Source of the DNA: Hanleya hanleyi
Taxonomy: Eukaryota; Mollusca; Polyplacophora; Lepidopleurida; Hanleyidae
Assembly: GCA_036873755.1 (NCBI GenBank)
Contig: JAVTVY010010516.1
Span: 62,001-126,000, forward strand
DNA length: 64,000 bases
Direction of reading: 5' to 3'
Shown: positions 1 through 12,000 of the stretch, piece by piece
Numbering within the stretch: the stretch's first letter is position 1
Layout: the number at the start of each line of letters is the position of its first letter
Translations under genes and position numbers: made by a program
Notes under the pieces: generated by a model
The model's input: only the letters and a program-made list of their open reading frames with translations
The model's database searches: none
What the model was told of the DNA's origin: nothing

Positions 1-2080
1 AAACAGCGCCGAACCATCTGCCGAAGGGTTGGAAAGCCGAGAGCTAAGCCATAGCTTGGGGATAATAGATACTAACACGCACAGTATCTGATGACGAGAC
101 GAACCGCCAGACGGGGATAAGATACTAACACGCACAGTATCTGAAGACGAGATGTCCATCAACGGGGAATACAGAGCACCAAATATCCCACATTGCAGCC
201 CATCACACAAATACCATTTTACATGATTACATATACTTACTCACATACAAGATCGTCGGCCTTAGGGACGGAATAGATCTAATCACACTCACCTACACTA
301 GTTACTCACAGGCCTCGGCTAGGAGTAACTGATAACACAAGCTTACATCCATTGTACATATTTACACTGCCGCAGGGTTCGAATTATGCTTTGCCGCAAG
401 TCTTGAATACTATTACAAATCATTGATATTAATTGACATTACACTGTAAGGTAATAATACACCCCCCGAGACCAGGGCATTATTACCACATATATATGCA
501 GACAATCTGAGCCTATTAACTCGTCCTTGGGTCAACGCCGTGAGAGCCGAAGTCGGGTCGCCGAAGACGGGTCGCCGAAATCGGGCCGAGCCGAAGACGA
601 GAAGTCTGCCGGGCCGAAGACGGGTCGCCGAATTCGGGCCGCCGATAACAGAGAAGTGCCGAGCCGAAAGGGGTCGGGCCGAATTCGGCGCCGAAGACGT
701 GAGGTCTGCCGAGCCGAAAGGGGCTGCCGCCGAAGACGCTGTGGTGTGCTGTACGGACCGACGCCGCCGAAGGGCTACTGCTAGGAGAGGCAGTGATACG
801 GAGAGGATTCCAGAGACGATTAATAACGCTTAGATGAACTGGGCCGTGTAATCTTGACACGGTAGATGTTCCATACAGTCCGGGGCTACGCCTACGACCG
901 GAGAGGAACCGGAGACGCCGTACCATACCACGACGAGAGCCAGTCTGGACGAGACTGGGCCGTGACGCGTCATAGATAGGGTCTCTTGTATATATTGTAT
1001 ATTATTAGTCTTTCTCTTTAAGATAAAGATAACACTTAACGATAACTACCTCTAGAGTAGGGATCTTTATTACAGGTATTGTGCGCGTACAGAGCTGTGT
1101 ACATTGCAGAATACAATATTATTACTTTATTATTGCCTTGGTTGTTTCTACAGGTCCCTCCCATCCTACCTCCTCGATCCAGCCAAGGTGACAGGTTGAA
1201 TCGGACCTTCCTCGTTGGCCAATTCCAGTCATACGAGACTGCGTTCACATCAGCCTGACAATTTGTCACAGGGGCCTGAGACCAGGCCGCCTCAAGTCTC
1301 GTGTACACCGCAAAGATAGACGTTTTCTGACCGCTCGAACGTCACACATGGAAGGGTGACTACTTCAGCCTTCCATACATGAGTTATCAGTTGAATACGC
1401 AGTCAAGACAAAAGTGATAAAAAGATGGATTTATAATACAGATCAAAGATCAAACGTAAATGATTATGTGGGCCTGCGGAAGCCTGTTCATGTTAAGACA
1501 GCCGAGTATTTAATAAGAATGAATAAACCAGTAGGAATTACCGAGTGAGTCGGTCAAACCTAAGAAAGAAGCAAGAAGAAGTTCCGGACGGTAAGGTTTC
1601 AACACTTAAAGAAACTAAATTAGTTAGTCCCAAAGGTGTTACCCTTCCTGCGTTATTCATTTTCATCAGACTAACACGTCTACCCTACTTCTTCGTGCTT
1701 GAGTCTGACAGTTCTGGATAATGTGGCGCTAAGGACAGTGATAAACTTTGTTGCTCAGGTCAGCTGGTGCAGTTAAGAGTCCGGAGTTGTTCTTTAGGTT
1801 GAGAGTCCAGGGCCTCTCATCTACTCCAATTCGGCTATTAAACGGAGAAAGTTCCAAGATGAGAATGAGTATACATATCTCACCTAGTAGCATTTGCTAG
1901 ATCATGTGTAGACTGGCAATTTCAATCAATGCCACAGAATGTTGTTGCAGACATGTCAAAAACCCCCATTAAAAGTTTCTCGAATTATGTGATGAATATC
2001 ATAGACGGACGGCAAATACGATCGTAGTGTGCAAGATCTTTGTCGTATTGTTTCGTAACTTGTGTCTAATTGCGCTTATA
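1..2080. other. Intergenic DNA, no gene recognised
   Basis: I see no supportable coding region here. The open frames around 516-926 on both strands are by-products of a GC-rich, stop-poor stretch built from imperfect GCCGAAGxCGGGTC-like units. A segment of about 40 bases containing the phrase ACTAACACGCACAGTATCTG occurs twice in tandem near 70-145. The rest is AT-rich single-copy-looking sequence. It could contain pieces of an old LTR element, but I cannot find LTR ends or a primer-binding site. Confidence 0.5.
530..775. repeat. GC-rich imperfect CCGAAG repeat
   Basis: The core GCCGAA(G/A)xCGGG is reiterated many times with irregular spacing. The sequence is clearly GC-rich against an AT-rich surround, and open frames exist on both strands because the units lack stop codons. 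It is a low-complexity tandem array, not a gene. Confidence 0.65.
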
Positions 2081-2181
2081 TAACCCGGGGCTAAGGGCAA
2101 TAACCCGGGGCTAAGGGCAATAACCCGGGGCTAAGGGCAATAACCCGGGGCTAAGGGCAATAACCCGGGGCTAAGGGCAAT
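2081..2181. repeat. 20-bp tandem repeat, five copies
   Basis: The unit TAACCCGGGGCTAAGGGCAA is repeated five times head to tail with essentially no divergence. This indicates a young minisatellite. It is followed by a short inverted repeat around TTTGAACATCATG ... CATGATGTTCAAA (about 2181-2220) that could form a hairpin. Confidence 0.9.
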
Positions 2182-2352
2182 TTGAACATCATGCGTTTTA
2201 CAGCTCCATGATGTTCAAATGAACATCCACAATTTATACTATGGAAAACGACTTGGAAAGGTGATGGTACGATAAGGCGGAATTTTGGCCTATACGTGGT
2301 GCGGTTGAAATCTAAAAAATAAACTGTCATAAAAATAATTAGGTTTTAATGT

Positions 2353-3152
2353 AACCACCCTACTGAATCGTCAAGTGTGATTATAGGTGAAAACCGCCGG
2401 TCACGTGTCAAATTACAGTCAATGGTAGGTTTTTCAGTGCTTTCGTTATCAAGCGTGGGCGTGTGTCTGACCAGACGACAGTGACCACAGCCGAAAATGA
2501 ACGATTTTCAGCATATCGATGACAGGTATGGTTACTGGTGTCCAGTCATATTTTGAAGGAGAGATATCGTACTATATTGTCACCAAACGTAGGGTTATTA
2601 CTATTTCAAGTTAACAAAAATTTTAAACATTTTTGCGGCGAGAGGTGTTTTTAGGTGTTGGTAGACAGTCCATGGTAGGTATTAGCATCGAATTATAGTG
2701 TGAGGAAATGAGCACAGAATGAATACGTGGGAACTTACTACCTGCCTCATGTATCACTGACTCATTCATCTCTCGATTCCTTCCACTTGTGTGTGTTTAA
2801 GAGGAATATGAACCATTAATAGTATATTCTCTGTCTGTCTGATATTACGACAGTCCATGGTATCATCATCGGACCGATCGACAGTCCATTGTAGGTCAAC
2901 ATGCACTTGTGAATGATGCACAGAGAGCACATCGATTTAATGATTCGCCAAATGGACTGTTGCCAAGACAAATGGTAGCTACAATGGACTGTCGACATAT
3001 CTGATATATAATCATATGTTGCCTCATTATAACATTGCAGCTGTTATGCGGCTTCAATGTGAAGTGATTCAACCTACAGTTCATGGTCGCATGACAAATG
3101 GACTGGTGCATTCACCTATAATCACACTTGTCGATTCAGTAGGGTGGTAACG
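2353..3152. mobile_element. Non-autonomous DNA element with about 40-bp terminal inverted repeats
   Basis: The left end (ACCACCCTACTGAATCG followed by CAAGTGTGATTATAGGTGA after one base) recurs inverted at about 3112-3150. The interior carries at least seven degenerate copies, in both orientations, of the phrase GACAGTCCATGGTAGGT (about 2667, 2849, 2880, 2955, 2985, 3075 and 3098). There is no coding capacity. It is a MITE-like element of about 0.8 kb whose superfamily I cannot name. The exact ends and any target duplication are uncertain. Confidence 0.65.
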
Positions 3153-3477
3153 GCAAGAGAAAATATAAGTAAACAATATGTGAAAGTTGTAGTGCGATTG
3201 CGTTATGATTATGAAACTGAAATCCACAGATTGTGCTATTTCGTGAAAATAGGGTCTAAATGGAGTCCTTCAGACACGCATTTAGACGCGAAGGACCCCT
3301 AGTACCAGAACGCCATTTAACCTGATGTTGTGTGGTAACATTATATCCCCACTGCTGGAAGATCTTTTTGGTCCAAGGGGTCCTTCATACTAAAAAATGA
3401 AAAGTTATCATTCATAACGTTTGAAGTTTTCGTAAGTAGATTAAAGTGACAAAATAGCCTGTTACAGTTGTTCGTAT

Positions 3478-3614
3478 GTCGTAGTGTAGTGGATACGCAC
3501 GTTGGATCAGAAGCGCCTCGAAATTTTCTTTTACCGAGTTCGAATCCCAGGAGGTCAACATGTGTGACCTCGACAAGTTATTTCAATCTTTCTCATTTTT
3601 GTAAAAAAAAAAAA
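3478..3614 (+). mobile_element. tRNA-derived SINE
   Basis: An A-box-like TAGTGTAGTGG at about 3483 is followed by a B-box-like AGTTCGAATCC at about 3538, the spacing expected for an internal Pol III promoter. An unrelated tail follows, ending in a 12-A run at about 3603. The acceptor stem does not fold as a functional tRNA, so a SINE head is the better call. Confidence 0.6.
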
Positions 3615-3808
3615 TGCATTCAGTATATCTGAAATAAGATTTAGGCTATCATTATGAACCAATTAAAAGTAAAATAAATATTGTTTACCGATGACACGAT
3701 ACCGTGTGGACATTACGGGCCAGTCAAAATTGTGTATTTATTCTCCAATATGGGCATTTAAAATCGACTGCAATGTGGTGAATAATAACGCCTTGGTACC
3801 GAACATAT

Positions 3809-4270
3809 GTGAAGCTATCATGGTTTACCGTAACATTCAGTCCGTTGATTGACAGTTGCCGTCGACGACAAGTTGTATATTGCATTGTGATTGACAGATG
3901 GAGAGAAGAAATGTACATTCATATGAGTCGGCTGGCTGTGGGCAAAAACCCCGCCTTACAATACCATCTCCTTTATCAGGATAAAGAATTATCGTCAGTG
4001 ATTAAGATTTTATGTGAAGAACATCATGATGTCTTGCTGACATACTTGAAAACTGTTGATCGCTTCTCTCTTGTTGGAAACCATATTGAGGTTTTATTAT
4101 TTTTATTTCATACACATTTGGAATTGGGGCTGACGGTCTCACAATGTAGGTTTTTTTCAATTATTGACGCGGAAATTCTTTTATGGACGACAACGGAAGA
4201 TGGAATATCGGATCCGATGCTTGGTAGTTATGCAGGTCCATTATCGGTGTTGGATTTCCAATTTACCTGA
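3809..4270 (+). CDS. Hypothetical open frame, 153 codons, unrecognised
   Basis: This is the longest open frame in the first 8 kb. The predicted protein is hydrophobic in its middle (a run rich in L, F and I around residues 90-110). I recognise no domain. No promoter, splice signals or neighbours support it. It may be a fragment of a decayed transposon gene or a chance frame in AT-rich DNA. Confidence 0.15.
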   Translation: MKLSWFTVTFSPLIDSCRRRQVVYCIVIDRWREEMYIHMSRLAVGKNPALQYHLLYQDKELSSVIKILCEEHHDVLLTYLKTVDRFSLVGNHIEVLLFLFHTHLELGLTVSQCRFFSIIDAEILLWTTTEDGISDPMLGSYAGPLSVLDFQFT

Positions 4271-7200
4271 GATGTTGTGGTTGTTCCCCTTAGTCGATTA
4301 TTAGCATTGATGCCCCAGCTCATCTCTCAGTTGATACAGGCGGTGATGCAACGCACCATGATCCATGAGCTTTGGCCATGGACGATCATTGTTGACATTT
4401 TTGTGGGGATTCCTTCCGTGCTGAAGACTTAACCCGAGCACCTGATATCCGAGCTGGTGGATCATTTTCATTTTCAAGATCATTTTGCCAGCGAGTAGGT
4501 CTATTAATGATACCTCCCACCCCCCCACCCAACACAAAATTCACCATCGAATGCCGTCCGTCCAGACCACATGCGGACATAGCGGACGCCTTGCGTTTAG
4601 AAGATTAAGAGAATAACTACCTGGAGGCATTGCTGAATGCTGGGATACTACAGCTTTCAGAATCAGACTGGACATCAGTCCCTATACTGATTCATCAGTA
4701 GGACGGGCCTGATCAATATTGCATCGACATTAGGGAACTTAAGGCTAAAACAGTAAAAGATGCTTCTCTCCAGCAGATAGAACACTGTTAAGATGTATGT
4801 TTTCGGTAGGGTGGAGTACTTTTGTAATTTAATCTGGCCTCAGGAAACAGTCAGCTCTTCGTTATATAATTCTTCAAGAAGTACGCTCCACTCTAACAGG
4901 TCCGTATAGCGTTTGGTCTGTGCAACACTCCCGCTACCTTTCATTGTGCGACGAACACGGATATCCTGGCGTACATCAATCGACATTGCGTTGAATCAGC
5001 CTTCAAAATCAATACAATTAAAATAAATACGGTTCCTCTTTGCACCACCAGCAAGGTATATTTCGTACACCTTGAAGCTTCCCATTTTCAAGTTCTTTTG
5101 AAGGTAATAGCTTCTTTTCGAAGCATATTTTTTCCAGTCTCATTGAAGCGAAACAGATCTATTTTGTGATTTTTTTTTACGAGTATTAAGGTCAACAAAT
5201 ATACAGTTCATACATTAAGATTCATATTTATTTTAACATTGAGTAAGTTCATGAACAGGAGCTTCCTGGGAGACATTTACCAAACTCCAAGTTGCATATT
5301 TGTAAACAATTGGGAGTTCTCCCATCATGCAACATTTGATCTATTCCTAATTTTGACTTGCTTCCCACTTCCTTGACTTTATTCCCACTTTCTTGTATGA
5401 CCCTAGAGTGAGTGAGTGAATATGATTTTATGAATTTTTCAACTATATTTCAGTTAAATCATGACATTTGGGTCCTTTTTACACCCAGGAACCCCACAGT
5501 CCATTGGCGATAAATTAAAATAACACACTTGTTTTCAAAATACTGTAAAAACTTTATTTGTGTCTATGTTACCATCCTACTGGTGGTCAGCTTTGATTGG
5601 CTGAGGATGTTATGACATGATGTTTATGAATATTCATGAGTCTATATACAATAATATACAAAGGAATGGTGTATGACTAAAATACCTAGGTTGTGCATGT
5701 TCTGGAGTAAGTTTTCCAATGTCACAATTGTAACTTCCATTTTATAGAGAGTGGATTTGACCGTAACATAAAATCACAGTTTTGTTAAAAATCTTTCTGC
5801 AGTCAAACGCTGAGAACTGAAACAGGCAATGGAGATTGAGTAACCGGCCTCACTCAAATCAGCAGAATTAGTCCTAATAATTAATAATTACAATTACAAT
5901 AATTTAACGTCTTGTTGCTGCAAAGTAGGACATGGCACTCTGCAATTAAAAGTTACAACCTTTGGAAGATTAATAGAATGGTCAAGGTCAATTTTAAACT
6001 AATTACATCATCAATCACAGCCATGACCTTAAAACATTTACCAGCTCCAAATTCAAGAGGGAGGCAAATTCAGCGACGAATTCATACTTACAAGTAACAG
6101 AATAAAAACAAAATACAGCACTATTGGATTTTTGACAAATTAATAACACCATAATCATTGAGAACCCATCCCTTACAGCACACAAGGACAGTAAATATGC
6201 CCAATTCATACATGATTACCTCCCTTTGTCTTTTCTTATACATGCTGTTAGGGATTGGCAGAACTCCATAAATTATTCATACGTAACCGAATTTCAGACA
6301 AAACCAAATGAACCACTCAAGGATTAAACAAGAATTACTCCAGTTCCTTCCCTGCAGGAAGACATGTGTGACAGCAAAACTTTGCAAATGCAAGAGGTTT
6401 TCTTTCATCATTCTGTAGATGCAGTATGAATTTGTACTGCATTTACCAATGTATATAAACTTCTCAGTACAAATTTTGCCACATATCAGAATATTGCAGA
6501 TTTTGAAGGAAGATAAAAGAAAATACTTAAAATAAGCAGCATTCCAAAAAATATCCAAATAAAAAGTCTAAAAATTCACCTGATGCACAAAGAGGAAATT
6601 GTGGTCAATTTCATTTGCTGGAATACTAAATTTCTATCAAAAATAGGTGATTTGTTTTGTTCACGGCTACGACTGGACTACAGTGTCCAACAATATAATG
6701 TGGAAGCAACAATAGAGTTTTTGTTTCTTACAAGACAATAATTAGTTTGTGTTAGAAAATATTTCTGGATATAAAGGCACAGCAGTGTACTGGAAAATAA
6801 ATCGAGTGGCAACAGAAATATGCATATCATTGTACAATTTACAGTTAAAATTGTATCTTCTTTTGGACATTGGGAGAGCACCCGCAGAAGAGCTCCTCTA
6901 AGGGAGACCACCTCTTCAAGTTTACTTGGTTCTAATCTACCAGCAGATATTTCGTAATGCAAATTTACAGAATGGAAGCATAGTTTTGCTCATCTAATTA
7001 CTTCTTTTGGATAAAAATAAAAAATATCACAAAGCCTTATCTCGGCAATGCTCTGTTGAAACCCTAATGAAGTCACATCACTCCTCCGGATTGGAAGTTT
7101 TCCTGTTCTTTACTCATACATTATAATATCAAGATTATTATCTATCTTCTAAGTGGTCAACATCTTGAAACTGGATCATCTCCAGAAGTAGACTGCTTTC

Positions 7201-8899
7201 ATACATGCCTCAAGTCCACTAACCTATGTTCCCCCGCCTAGCAGGCCTGCAGCGCTCAAGTCTCGAATGATATCTGACCTAACGAGGTAGACAGTATATC
7301 AGGGAAATACTGTCTACAGGTGATGCTATGAAAAATTTGTGCAAACATCCAGGTGATATTCTAAACCCCATAATAATCCAATAAGGACAGATTCAAACTG
7401 CTCGAGTGGACAATAATTGGTGTATAGTTCAGGGATATGGTCAACTTTTCACGGGTCGGTCTTTTGATATTTTCTACCGTCTGAAAAACCAGACTTTTCA
7501 GAGAGAATAAAACCTTTACCTTTATCGTGCACCATGATACCTTATTTGGATACTGTGTCTCTCAACTGTTCACTATTTTGGCCCACATGCTCCCATGTGT
7601 AATCACAAGGCATGTTATTCTGTCGTTTCATTCAGCTACTGACACAATTGCCTAACAAATGTAGTTTGAAATTTGCACAGGATTTATTTAGCCATGGTGT
7701 AAAATATATTCTGTGATATTATATCAGAGTTCACCAATATTGATATTTGGTGTGCCAGATCAGATAAGCAACTATCATGCAAGTGAACAATTTCAATTAT
7801 AAATCAGGTCATGAGATGGGGGTGTCGACAGTGCTGCTGCATGATTCAATAATTCTGCTTTTTCAGCATTTCGACATCAACACAGATTCTACAATGGTGG
7901 GTTAACAAGCTCAGTCAACCAAAAACGATACATATTCTATTGTAGCATCGTCTAGCACTGCGTATTTCTGAAAATACCTGAAAGATAGTGGACTTGGTTT
8001 TGCAGGCTACTCAGAAGATATATTTTAATATTATTTCAGATTTTGCAAGATGCTTGTATGAAAACTACACTATTGTTCTTGGCATTCCTATAGCAGAGAA
8101 AACAAAAATTATGCAGCCAATAAATATACCCTTCCCCGTCTAATGAAGCAGACCCACCCCAGAAATGCAGCACAGCTGAGATTGATTTATAAATAAATAG
8201 GGGTGATAAAGTCCCACTAGGTACAGGGCTATATATTAAATGTCATACAACATGTTTAAAAAAAAATATACACTTGAGGTCAATACTATAGCAGCCGCAT
8301 TTGTTCAAAAGGCTAACAAAGACCTGCGCAAATCCATTCTGTTATAAAATGGGGGTGAAAGCATTTGGCAGTGTTGCTGAAGTTGTCACGTACTCCGCTC
8401 AGATTAATATTCCACCACTCCTTAATTACTATGGTTTTTACCACGTTAAAATGTGTAGAAGATACAATAGCTTCTGTAGGCCCTGAGTCAGTAAAATCAA
8501 TAGTTTTAATATACATGTATACAGAGTATGTATCGATACATACATATATATTTATATATATATATATACATACATACATTCTTATGTTCCAACTGATTTC
8601 GTGTCTGATGTTTACATAAAACAGTCTTGGACGTAAAACAGTCTTTGTGCATTGATAATCTTCCAAGGAACATCCCCCAGGAACAGAACTGTGTCTCATC
8701 ACTTCACTACAATATGTAAGTTTCCATTTTTTGTGAATAAAATCAACTGTGACCGTGACCTTGAGAAGGTCGTCTGCTGATTGGTAGTTTGTTTATTATG
8801 GTAACCACAGATGCATAACACGAAACTGGTCTGCCATATCACGAAAAGGTTTGTGTGAACATTTGGAGTTCAAGCTGCCTTGACAATTCTGGTATATAC
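4271..8899. other. Non-coding DNA downstream of Axin
   Basis: No gene is supported in this 4.6-kb stretch. Its proximal part (roughly 8.3-8.9 kb) is probably Axin 3' UTR or 3' flank, because the Axin stop codon lies at 8900-8902 on the minus strand. A phrase GTGAGTGAGTGAATATGATTTTATG near 5405 resembles the conserved 3' ends of molluscan LINE/SINE families. A (TA)n/(CA)n microsatellite lies at about 8510-8580. Confidence 0.5.
8510..8580. repeat. AT-rich dinucleotide microsatellite
   Basis: A run of TATATA and CATACA dinucleotides, imperfect, within the 3' flank of Axin. The open frames on both strands across it are artefacts of the repeat. Confidence 0.7.
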
Positions 8900-9026
8900 T
8901 CAATCCAAGCGTTCAACCTTTGCCACAATTTTTCCTTCCCACAAAGGTAGGATCAATCCGTCTTCACCCACTTCTTCAAATACGGCACCGGAGCCAAACT
9001 CATCGCTGTTTCTCTTGAAGTAATAC
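8900..9026 (-). CDS. axin: Axin coding exon 10: C-terminal half of the DIX domain and stop
   Basis: The acceptor ACTTTGCAG|G is followed by [19 protein letters not shown] and ends [10 protein letters not shown] then TGA, the canonical Axin C-terminus. Nothing is missing from the DIX domain. Confidence 0.93.
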
Positions 9027-12000
9027 CTGCAAAGTTAACAAATCGAGAACCATTAGAAACAAGTTGGAAATCAGGGGAGACAACTCAAAATGAAATAAAC
9101 ATCAAGATAGTACTGCACAAAGTTGTCTCCCCTCAATACTTCAGAAGAAATCTTTGGAATATGATAGGCTGTTCAGCACAACCGATTTGGATGCAATGTA
9201 CAATTTAACAATCAACTTAATGAATTCAGTCTTTCAAGGAATACTGTTAGAAACACTAGAGTAACTATAAAACTAACTAGCTTTTGCCTAAAAGTATCTA
9301 CTGGAAACAGTATTCAGGTGAAATCATACCTGTAATTGCCCCTCTTGTTGATGAGCTGTTTAAACTGTCCTAAGGTGATGTTAGTACCGGGCATGGTGTG
9401 ACGGTATGGGATGGGGTCCCCACAGAAATAAATACCGATCACCGTTTCTTCCATGGACTGAGACATGGAGGCTGGCTGGGAGTGGGACTGGGATGGTAAA
9501 TTGGCCATAGCTGAGGTATTGGCGGCAACAGGTGTGCTCGACTTCTTGCACGATTTTTTCCTGTAAAATACAAATCAGTTTGACATGGTTAGAGTGAAAT
9601 TTATCCATAAACCCAATGTTCATCCAGCTTGAACCTGGTCAATGCAATAATGAGTAAGTCAATCTTCTATCATTTTACTTTCAAGAAAATTATTTTGTTG
9701 CTAGCCAATGAAATAGCGAATAAGCCAATCTTTTTTCATTTTACTTTCAGGGAAAACGTTTCCTAGCCGATGAAATAGCAAATAAGCCAATCTTCTTTCA
9801 TTTTACTTTCAGGAAAAATGTTTTGTTGCTAGCCAATGAAATAGTGAATAAGCCAATGTTCTATTATTTTACTTTAAGGGAAAATGTTCTATTGCTAGCC
9901 AATGAAATTTGCGAATAAGCCAATTTCCTATCATTTTACTTTCAGGGAAAAATGTTGTTGCTAGCCAATGAAATCGCGAATAAGCCAATCTCCAATCATT
10001 TTACTTTCAGGAAAAATGTTTCAGTTTCAAGAAAACTTTTCTATACTAAGTACTGAGATATTGACAATGCCAAAGCTGAATGACGACAAGTGGATGATAC
10101 ATACTCTGAGGACGAAAGTGATGGTAGGGTCATGTTGGCTGACTGCAGGTCCAGGCCACTGGGTACCGTCCGTGTGGACGACAAGGTGTTACTTCTGACC
10201 TGTGTGGAACTCTGGGATGGTGGAGGCATGCGCTTATCTCTGGATGGAACCCCAGTGAAAGACCTGGTCATGGAAGTACATTGATGAGTGAACTGATTCA
10301 GCATGATTGTATTCACAGAATACCCTGTGTTAATGACTGACATATTCACAGAATACCCTGTGTTAATGACTAACAATATTCACAGAATACCCTGTGTTAA
10401 TGACTAACAATATGCTAAGTCCTCTAATAATTTAATCACAGGAAGTGAAATTTATCACCATCGAATTTAACACTAACTTGACAAAACTGATCCAAAATCA
10501 TGCAGAGGATATATTATTTCTTTGTTATTTCAATGATTTTAAAGGGTGATGAAATTAATTATGACTGATTTAATGAAATTTATTAGGAAATGAAGTTGAC
10601 AAAACTGATCCAAAATCATGCAGAGAATACATCATTTCTTTGTTATTTTAATGATTTTAATGGGTGATCAAATTGATTATGATGACTGATTGGATTTTGT
10701 CCACAAAATCAGGAGTGATTGAATTATTTAGGATTTACTGTGAACCTGAGTTTAGTAGTATACAGCCTGGGAAACTCTTGTTGTAAGGCATCAATACAGA
10801 TGTATGAATGGTGGTATGCAAGTGTCCATACATGTAATATATAATGATACGAATAGTTTGAGAAATGACAGACAATGGGCTGCTATTGTGCCTCCGACAA
10901 CAATAATATAAACTTACTTGGACTTGACAGGTACAGAGCGTGCCTCTTGTTGTGCTTCTGTTTCCAGGCGTCTCTTGGCCTCTTCCAGTTGTGTTGTGAT
11001 ATTGGGAGGTGTAAGAATTGGCATGGAGGGGTCTTGGACGAAAGGTTGTGTAGGTAAAACACTCCCATGAGGTAATCTTCCCGAGGCTGTCCCGCCTCTT
11101 TCAGCAGATGCTGACCGATTGCTGGCAGAAAGGCTCGGCTGCTTCTTCGAACACCTGAAATAAAATAACCGATAAAACTTAACAAATCATAGCGATCTGA
11201 ATGTAACTTTTTCATACCATCATATATTAGTGTAATCCTGCATTTTTCGAACTTGTAGAAGTCACTTAAATTAAATTCCATGCCAGTAAACTGTAAATTT
11301 TGTGATACACCCATTCCATGAAATGCTATTTCCATGTAAATCCTATCAACAGTTAAAGGTAACATTTTGGAGAAATTTAAAGGTAACATTTTGGAGAAAT
11401 TTTACAACAGTTTTCAGGTATTCTATAAGGACAACCATTAAACTTCGCTGCAATATTATCTATTATCCTTAAGAAAGAGCACGGTTTGGACATAAACTGG
11501 TGACATACCCAGTTTTGTGAGGTTGTGGAGAAGGTGAAGAAGATGCGCCTTTGTGAGACCATTTGCTGGACGAGCTTACGGTCCTGTCCGAGTCGGCAGG
11601 GTTGGTTGTTCCTGAGGGTGCCGACATACTATTATCACTGGCCAACATCCAATGGAGAACTCTGCAAACAGGATGAGATACATCAATTATATAGTCTTCA
11701 AACCGAAAATCAACAAAATTTCACAGGCAAATGATTCTTACACACCAGAATATGACAGCTACTCATAATAATAATAATGAAATTCCACAAATGAATTCGT
11801 TTTGAACCGCTTAGTTCAAACTTTCCAAACAAGAATTGATCCCGACCTGCTGAAAATGTATCTATCGAAACACTCAACTCCTGAAATGAAAATTTGAGAC
11901 TACCAAGGATTCTCTGTTGAATTCTGCAACAGGTGAAACTCTACATAAATACCTATTAACTTACTTTTCATAATTAGGATCAGTAGGATTGGGAGCCGGT

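Noticed and set aside
516..926. Overlapping open frames on both strands
   Set aside because: Caused by the stop-poor GC-rich CCGAAG repeat.
2081..2181. CRISPR-like array
   Set aside because: Units are directly abutting with no spacers, and the setting is an animal genome; it is a minisatellite.
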